Assembly (NCBI GenBank): GCA_021736565.1
Contig: JAIPFO010000104.1
Span: 1 to 10,076, forward strand
Source: Phycisphaerae bacterium
Lineage (GTDB): Bacteria > Planctomycetota > Phycisphaerae > Sedimentisphaerales > SM23-30
Direction of reading: 5' to 3'
DNA: 10,076 nucleotides
The position numbers and the translations under genes were made by a program. The notes under the pieces are model-generated. The model had not been told where the DNA came from and did no database searches. It was given only the letters and a program-made list of their open reading frames with translations. Below are positions 6,831 through 10,076 of the stretch, in pieces (the first letter of the stretch is position 1; the number at the start of each line of letters is the position of its first letter).

Positions 6831-6836
6831 TTTATT

Positions 6837-6842
6837 CCCTTT
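6837..6842 (-). promoter_or_regulatory. Ribosome binding site for the GTG start at 6830
   Basis: AAAGGG lies 6 nt before the GTG, and the GTG immediately precedes the RKKAFTLIELL leader, so the non-ATG start is well supported. Confidence 0.7.
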
Positions 6843-6884
6843 CGTGCCAGATTGGATTGTGACTAAATTCTGATTTCCTCTCTT

Positions 6885-6986
6885 TTACAGCATTTTTAAC
6901 GCATCATTTGGAATGTGACTACTCATGTGATGACTATTTACGCATTTAATGCTGCCAAAAACCTTCTTTTTACGTCGAAAATCCAT
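6885..6986 (-). CDS. Possible 33-residue small protein upstream of the pseudopilin-like gene
   Basis: A short frame begins MDFRRKKKVFGSIK and ends DALKML before TAA. Its ATG is preceded by AAAAGGAGG, the strongest Shine-Dalgarno-like string in the interval, but the gap to the ATG is only 2 nt, which is shorter than is efficient. It could be a leader peptide, a degraded gene, or chance. It ends 54 nt before the GTG of the pseudopilin-like gene. No family was recognised. Confidence 0.2.
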   Translation of the reverse strand: MDFRRKKKVFGSIKCVNSHHMSSHIPNDALKML

Positions 6987-7246
6987 ATCCTCCTTTTGAA
7001 TCATAAGAACGGGAGCATTTTCTATAATTGACGCCAGCGCCCTATCCCACTAGATCGGGTTTTAAACCCCGTTTCCAGCACCCTAAAGGGCATTTTTAAA
7101 GTCCAAAAATGACTTTTGACGCGGACGCGATAATTAACTACAGAAACATTCCAGTTTTCTGGTCCAAAATATTGGAAATATTATTTCTTTTCCAAAGTGG
7201 CACATCGTTTCGCTTGAAAATGACCCTCTTTCCTCACCTTTCAATG

Positions 7247-7335
7247 CAATATAATGGCCAATGGGGCGTGTTGGTTATGTTAGTTTCAATCGAGAAGATC
7301 GAAACTGATCCCACTGGCCAGTATATATTATATTG
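7247..7335 (-). ncRNA. Nested inverted repeat, candidate structured RNA on the minus strand
   Basis: Three sets of paired arms nest around one loop. Outer: CAATATAA (7247-7254) with TTATATTG (7328-7335). Middle: TGGCCAATGGG (7255-7265) with CCCACTGGCCA (7310-7320). Inner: AGTTTCAATC (7282-7291) with GATCGAAACT (7297-7306), closing on a GAGAA loop. The middle and inner arms each contain one mismatch, A-C on the plus strand; in minus-strand RNA both become G-U pairs, so a minus transcript would fold without mismatches in those arms. It lies about 150 nt after the sulfatase stop. It may be a 3'-UTR element, a small RNA, a leader element or a miniature mobile repeat. There is no T-run, so a simple intrinsic terminator is less likely. 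Confidence 0.5.
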
Positions 7336-7481
7336 TAATCCACCCCCAAAACAATCCGTATAACTACGGGGTTTTCGGGAATTTTTTCAGTCATTCGCGT
7401 AAAAACTCCCCTGGTATATCATAAAACGCAGTTGACCTTTGTTGCTTAACGAGGAGATCATGTTAACTGAAGATCGCCTGA

Positions 7482-9029
7482 CTACAAGCCTTCCCCCTTG
7501 CCCAGGGTTTTGTAAATTCTGTTGTCCAGTTTGATGTCGTCACGTCGATGTTCCGGCAACGGCCAGTATTGGGTGAACGGCGAATCCTGGCGTGCCTCTT
7601 TCATGATTTCATTTATTCTGTTGACAACGTCTGGATGGTCCCCGGCGACATTATTCTTTTCCCCGATGTCCTTTGGCATGTCATAGAGTTCGATGGGCTC
7701 TTTTGTTCCGCCAAAACGAATACCCTTCCACGGGCCCATTCTGACGGCCTGCTGTTTGCCATGCTGATATTCCCAATACAGGTATTCCCGGGGGGGTTGC
7801 TGGCCTGGCTGGTCCAGTAAGGTGGCCGTGACAGAGATGCCGTCGGCATGCTTCGGGGCCTCGGTACCGGCAAGGTCTGCAAAGGTGGTCATCAGGTCCC
7901 ATGCCGCCCATGGCAGCTCAGAGGTTTGGTCTGCCTTGATCTTCCCGGGCCATCGCACGATCATCGGGACGCGAATACCCCCTTCGTATAAAAATCTCTT
8001 CTTGCCGCGCAACGGGCCGGTGGCGTGGAATCGATCGGTGTATTTGTAATAGCTGTTTTCGTCGCCATTGTCGCTGGTAAAGAAGATGACGGTGTTTTCG
8101 TCGAGCCCCTGTTCCTTCAGCAGGTCGATGATCTGCCCGACATGATCGTCAAACCGCGTCATCATGGCGGCATACAGTTTTTCCAGGTGGGTCCATGGCC
8201 GATCCGCATAGGGCCCTATATCCGGAACCTGTATCTCATCGCCATCGCGCGGGGCCCGGCCGTGGGGCACCTGTGATGGGAAATATAAAAAGAACGGTTC
8301 CTCCCGATCTTCTCGTATGAACTTTGAGATTTCCGTCATGAACACATCTGCCGAATACACGCCTTTATCACCGACAATGCCCGGGCGGCGAACCTCCTGA
8401 GGCTTGTTGGCCTCATAGGTTATCTTTTTGTCATTTTTCCATAATTCGGTGGGGTAATACTGGAACGCGGCCCCTGTCCCGCGAAAGCCCATCCAGGTAT
8501 CCCAGCCATGCTCGGTCATCTTGCCGGCGGCCATTGGAATCCCCGCTTCCAGTTTGCCGAACTGACCGGTCCTGTAGCCTGCGTCCTTAAGCACGCGTCC
8601 CAGAGTCTTGACCTTCGGAGGCCAGGCCCAATTGGGGAAATCACTCATATATCCACCGCCGTTTTCAAGATTTATATCAACATGCGGCGGGTAATTGTCG
8701 CGGATCGGCGCATGGCCCGGATGCATGCCGGTGATCAGACTGCAGCGAGAAGGCACACACACCGTGTGCGCTGAGTAAAAATCAGTGAAACGCATCCCCT
8801 CTTTTGCCATTTGATCGATCCGAGGGGTCTGAATAAGCTTCTGCCCATAACACCCCAGCCCCCCATAGCCGAGATCATCGGCCATGATCAGGATAATGTT
8901 CGGCCTGGCGGGCATGGAGCCTTCAGGCCGACCGGCCTTGATGCTGGAACAGCCCGACCCGATCGCCATCGAAAAAGATGCAACCCCAAGCGTCTTCATG
9001 AAATCACGTCGATTTTGTTTTTCAAGCAT
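7482..9029 (-). CDS. Type I (formylglycine-dependent) sulfatase, Tat-exported, possible lipoprotein
   Basis: The product is 515 residues, normal for an S1-family sulfatase. The N-terminus carries a Tat motif (NRRDFMKTLG, 6-15) followed by a hydrophobic stretch and GSGC, a plausible lipobox with C27. Catalytic signatures are PNIILIMADDLGYGG (metal D51, D52) and CVPSRCSLITG (91-101), where C91 would become formylglycine. Others are GKLEAG (158-163), PH at 255-256, SDNG at 319-322 with metal-binding D320/N321, and RGKKRFLYEGGIRVP (341-355). The GK motif lacks the tryptophan and histidine of the common GKWHLG form. The YYPTELWKND string (191-200) and the C-terminal WEYQHGKQQAVRMGPWK region suit polysaccharide-active planctomycete sulfatases. 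The substrate is not deducible. The ATG at 9029 has AAGG about 8 nt upstream. A formylglycine-generating enzyme is needed but not present here. Confidence 0.96.
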   Translation of the reverse strand: MLEKQNRRDFMKTLGVASFSMAIGSGCSSIKAGRPEGSMPARPNIILIMADDLGYGGLGCYGQKLIQTPRIDQMAKEGMRFTDFYSAHTVCVPSRCSLITGMHPGHAPIRDNYPPHVDINLENGGGYMSDFPNWAWPPKVKTLGRVLKDAGYRTGQFGKLEAGIPMAAGKMTEHGWDTWMGFRGTGAAFQYYPTELWKNDKKITYEANKPQEVRRPGIVGDKGVYSADVFMTEISKFIREDREEPFFLYFPSQVPHGRAPRDGDEIQVPDIGPYADRPWTHLEKLYAAMMTRFDDHVGQIIDLLKEQGLDENTVIFFTSDNGDENSYYKYTDRFHATGPLRGKKRFLYEGGIRVPMIVRWPGKIKADQTSELPWAAWDLMTTFADLAGTEAPKHADGISVTATLLDQPGQQPPREYLYWEYQHGKQQAVRMGPWKGIRFGGTKEPIELYDMPKDIGEKNNVAGDHPDVVNRINEIMKEARQDSPFTQYWPLPEHRRDDIKLDNRIYKTLGKGEGL

Positions 9030-9078
9030 ACTTGCGACCTTTCATTTTATATAAATCAGGAACGGTGGGCTATTGAAG

Positions 9079-9107
9079 ATATTCATAAGCCTATTTAAAC
9101 ACAACAA
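9079..9107 (-). promoter_or_regulatory. Weak candidate promoter for the sulfatase gene
   Basis: On the minus strand TTGTTG (9107-9102) is separated by 17 nt from GAATAT (9084-9079), about 50 nt upstream of the ATG. Both boxes are imperfect, and planctomycete promoters are often not well described by the E. coli consensus. Confidence 0.2.
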
Positions 9108-9148
9108 CCTGTTCCTATCTTTTTTTTCTAATGTTAACTTTATACGCC

Positions 9149-9454
9149 TTACATCGAAATACTGGCCGGTGAATGGCAACAGGTGGCCTGGCGAGGTCGA
9201 ATCGACATCGGCATCAAGCCGTTGCCGAAGGGATTGTAAGCGTGGGCTTCTATTACCGCGACATCCTGCACGATGGCTGTCATAACCCGGGAGCCGCGTT
9301 TGGGTGCGGCTGAGCGGATGACCTCGTCGAGATAGATGTCACGACTTACATCGACTGTACGACAGACGAATCGCAGGCGGAGGTACTGACCCGAGTCGCT
9401 CCTGAGGTTCTACTGGGGGCAGAGGTAGATTTCCATGTAAGCGCTCACGTTTTT
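9149..9454 (-). pseudogene. Possible remnant of a secreted-protein gene
   Basis: A minus-strand frame runs from 9454 to TAA at 9149, interrupted only by TAG at 9410-9412. After the TAG it reads SDSGQYLRLRFVC..VDVSRDIYLDEVI, then RVMTAIVQDVAVIEAHAYNPFGN. The alternating hydrophobic pattern looks like beta-sandwich or concanavalin-type sequence, and third codon positions are rich in G/C as in the neighbouring sulfatase. No start codon with a ribosome site was found and no family was recognised. It could be the decayed 3' end of a hydrolase or binding-module gene, or chance. Confidence 0.35.
9437..9450 (+). promoter_or_regulatory. Operator-like TGTAAGCGCTCACG near-palindrome
   Basis: GTAAGCGCTCAC is a 12-nt inverted repeat with one mismatched pair and a central CG, the layout of LacI-family operators. 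It shares its core with the starts of the dispersed repeats at 3298 and 9640 and with 5066-5079. It may be an operator for the sulfatase region or a partial repeat copy. It overlaps the possible gene remnant. Confidence 0.3.
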
Positions 9455-9457
9455 TTA

Positions 9458-9503
9458 CCCCTCATCCCGCTTGCCGGTTAGCGACCCCAAGTGGGATGAG
9501 GGG
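9458..9503 (+). repeat. Strong inverted repeat, 16-nt arms
   Basis: CCCCTCATCCCGCTTG (9458-9473) pairs with CAAGTGGGATGAGGGG (9488-9503) across a 14-nt loop. The only non-Watson-Crick pair is G-T on the plus strand, so plus-strand RNA would fold completely. A run of seven T's lies 5' of the arms (9450-9456) rather than 3', so it does not look like a standard terminator on either strand. Confidence 0.6.
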
Positions 9504-9597
9504 GGAGTCACAGGTCTCTCTCGACCCAGGGCGTCACTCGCTGCGTTCGTTTGGGCTGGGCTAAGTTGCCATGGCCCCTCAGGCACTGATTGAAAAC

Positions 9598-9640
9598 CGC
9601 CTTCGGCGGATACTATTTTATCCTGGCGCGAACGCTCACC
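9598..9640 (-). repeat. Dispersed 43-nt repeat, copy B
   Basis: Read on the minus strand this matches copy A at 3298-3340 at 35 of 43 positions. It begins GGTGAGCGTTCGCG and ends in the identical CGCCGAAGGCG hairpin. The two copies face opposite ways about 6.3 kb apart and enclose the sulfatase-to-membrane-protein gene block. Confidence 0.7.
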
Positions 9641-9679
9641 TTTCCATTCGATCTGTGCCTTGGTGCCCCCTGTCATTCC

Positions 9680-10076
9680 TCATATTTTTCCTGTGGGAAG
9701 TACCCCTCTCTTGGCATAGGTCAAGTCAGGATTGTCGGGCTGGTTGGCGTTCTGCCATCCCCCTTCAAAGGGATTACTAAAGTATTCCCTGGATTGTTTG
9801 TTCCACTTGTGCATTTCGGCATGGCCATCGGCAAAGCCCAGCGTCGAAGAATCGTTATGCCACAACGCCATGGGGTCTGTCCAACTCCAGGCGGTCGGAT
9901 TCCCGTTGAGCACCCAGCTGCCCATGTTGTATCCCCGGTCGTCGGAATCTTCGACAAAAACAAACTTGCTCGAAGGCGACTTGATGGTGCCGAGCTTGTT
10001 GACGATTTCACCGATTTTCCAGTCATCGCCCTGCCCGTTCCAGTAACTACTGCCATAGTGCCCATTCACCTGCCAG
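9680..10076 (-). CDS. Pseudopilin-like H-X9-DG protein, C-terminal part (5' partial)
   Basis: The frame is open through the window edge; GTG at 10069 is internal (the preceding codons read WQ), so the start lies outside. The visible 132 residues include WQVNGHYGSSYWNG, KFVFVEDSDDRGYNMGSWVLNG and LWHNDSSTLGFADGHAEMHKW. In the last, a histidine followed by nine residues and DG is an exact H-X9-DG motif, the C-terminal signature of planctomycete prepilin-like (DUF1559-related) proteins. A polar tail ending LPTGKI follows. The missing N-terminus should carry a prepilin leader like that of the gene at 6093-6830. It precedes the sulfatase on the same strand, but about 650 nt of repeat-bearing sequence lies between them, so co-transcription is doubtful. 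Confidence 0.88.
   Translation of the reverse strand, partial: WQVNGHYGSSYWNGQGDDWKIGEIVNKLGTIKSPSSKFVFVEDSDDRGYNMGSWVLNGNPTAWSWTDPMALWHNDSSTLGFADGHAEMHKWNKQSREYFSNPFEGGWQNANQPDNPDLTYAKRGVLPTGKI

Larger units (their letters stand above)
6831..7481. other. Gene-free interval between the sulfatase and pseudopilin-like genes, rich in inverted repeats
   Basis: Both flanking genes are on the minus strand, so this is the 3' region of the sulfatase and the upstream region of the pseudopilin-like gene. It contains the nested hairpin at 7247-7335 and several short palindromes: GGGTTTTAAACCC (7057-7069), CCCTAAAGGG (7081-7090), AAAGTC/GACTTT (7098-7116), CCAGTTTTCTGG (7151-7162) and TCCAAAATATTGGA (7163-7176). 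One possible tiny minus-strand frame lies at 6885-6986. No convincing sigma70-type promoter could be picked out, though the distance suggests the pseudopilin-like gene has its own. Confidence 0.55.
9030..9679. other. Gene-poor interval upstream of the sulfatase: gene remnant plus repeats
   Basis: No intact gene was found. The left part (9149-9454) contains a minus-strand protein-like frame with one internal stop. The right part contains a strong inverted repeat (9458-9503), a GC-rich low-complexity patch (9504-9560) and the second copy of the 43-nt dispersed repeat (9598-9640). The composition is visibly more GC-rich than the other long intergenic regions of the window. Confidence 0.55.

Noticed and set aside
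7098..7116. AAAGTC/GACTTT hairpin as an intrinsic terminator
   Set aside because: The stem is only six A/T-rich pairs, and the T-rich side does not form a proper run immediately after the stem on the strand that needs a terminator.
7109..7363. Plus-strand frame of 84 codons
   Set aside because: It passes through the nested hairpin and several palindromes, has no ribosome site, and opposes the gene direction of the block.
7461..7535. Plus-strand ATG behind GAGGAG near the sulfatase stop, 24 codons
   Set aside because: It is very short, spaced only 3 nt from the purine run, and antisense to the end of the sulfatase; likely chance.
8025..9098. Several plus-strand frames opposite the sulfatase gene
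   Set aside because: They are antisense shadows of a strongly supported coding sequence, with no independent motifs.
9455..9780. Short frames on both strands within the repeat cluster
   Set aside because: They read through the hairpin and dispersed-repeat copy, and one overlaps the well-supported H-X9-DG protein in antisense.

Overview
The window reads as a chromosomal stretch from a Planctomycetota bacterium, most likely an anaerobic, polysaccharide-degrading member of class Phycisphaerae. This rests on a combination of families: a CotH-type secreted protein with several lamin-tail domains, a Tat-exported sulfatase, pseudopilin-like proteins with an FTLIELLVVI N-terminus and an H-X9-DG C-terminal motif, and a thioredoxin-like protein ending in a dockerin-type calcium-binding pair. 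No rRNA, tRNA, CRISPR array or intact transposase was found. The taxonomic call is inference from protein families; no search was run.

Layout. Positions 2-3228 (+) hold the end of a large secreted CotH-kinase / chitobiase-C / triple lamin-tail protein, broken by a one-base frameshift at about 529. Positions 3229-3968 are AT-rich, gene-free and packed with degenerate repeats. All remaining genes lie on the minus strand. In transcription order they are: the C-terminal part of a pseudopilin-like H-X9-DG protein (9680-10076); a gene-free, repeat-bearing stretch with a possible gene remnant (9149-9454); a sulfatase (7482-9029); an intergenic region with a strong nested inverted repeat (7247-7335); a second pseudopilin-like protein (6093-6830); a thioredoxin-fold / PEGA-like / dockerin protein (5091-6035); a membrane-anchored tandem-DUF3467 protein (4353-5030); and a small three-helix membrane protein (3969-4259).

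Working together. Nearly every product is predicted to be exported or membrane-bound. The sulfatase would desulfate polysaccharides. The pseudopilin-like proteins, dockerin and lamin-tail modules suggest surface display or assembly, and the thioredoxin-like protein would handle disulfides or redox outside the cytoplasm. The 6830-to-3969 genes are spaced by about 57, 60 and 93 nt, so at least the first three could be co-transcribed; this is inference.

The most interesting non-genic signals are three. One is a nested hairpin at 7247-7335 whose two arm mismatches both become G-U pairs only in minus-strand RNA. The second is an inverted pair of 43-nt repeats (3298-3340 and 9598-9640) that brackets almost the whole minus-strand block. 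The third is a family of TGTCCCWTWC-core repeats around the small membrane-protein gene.
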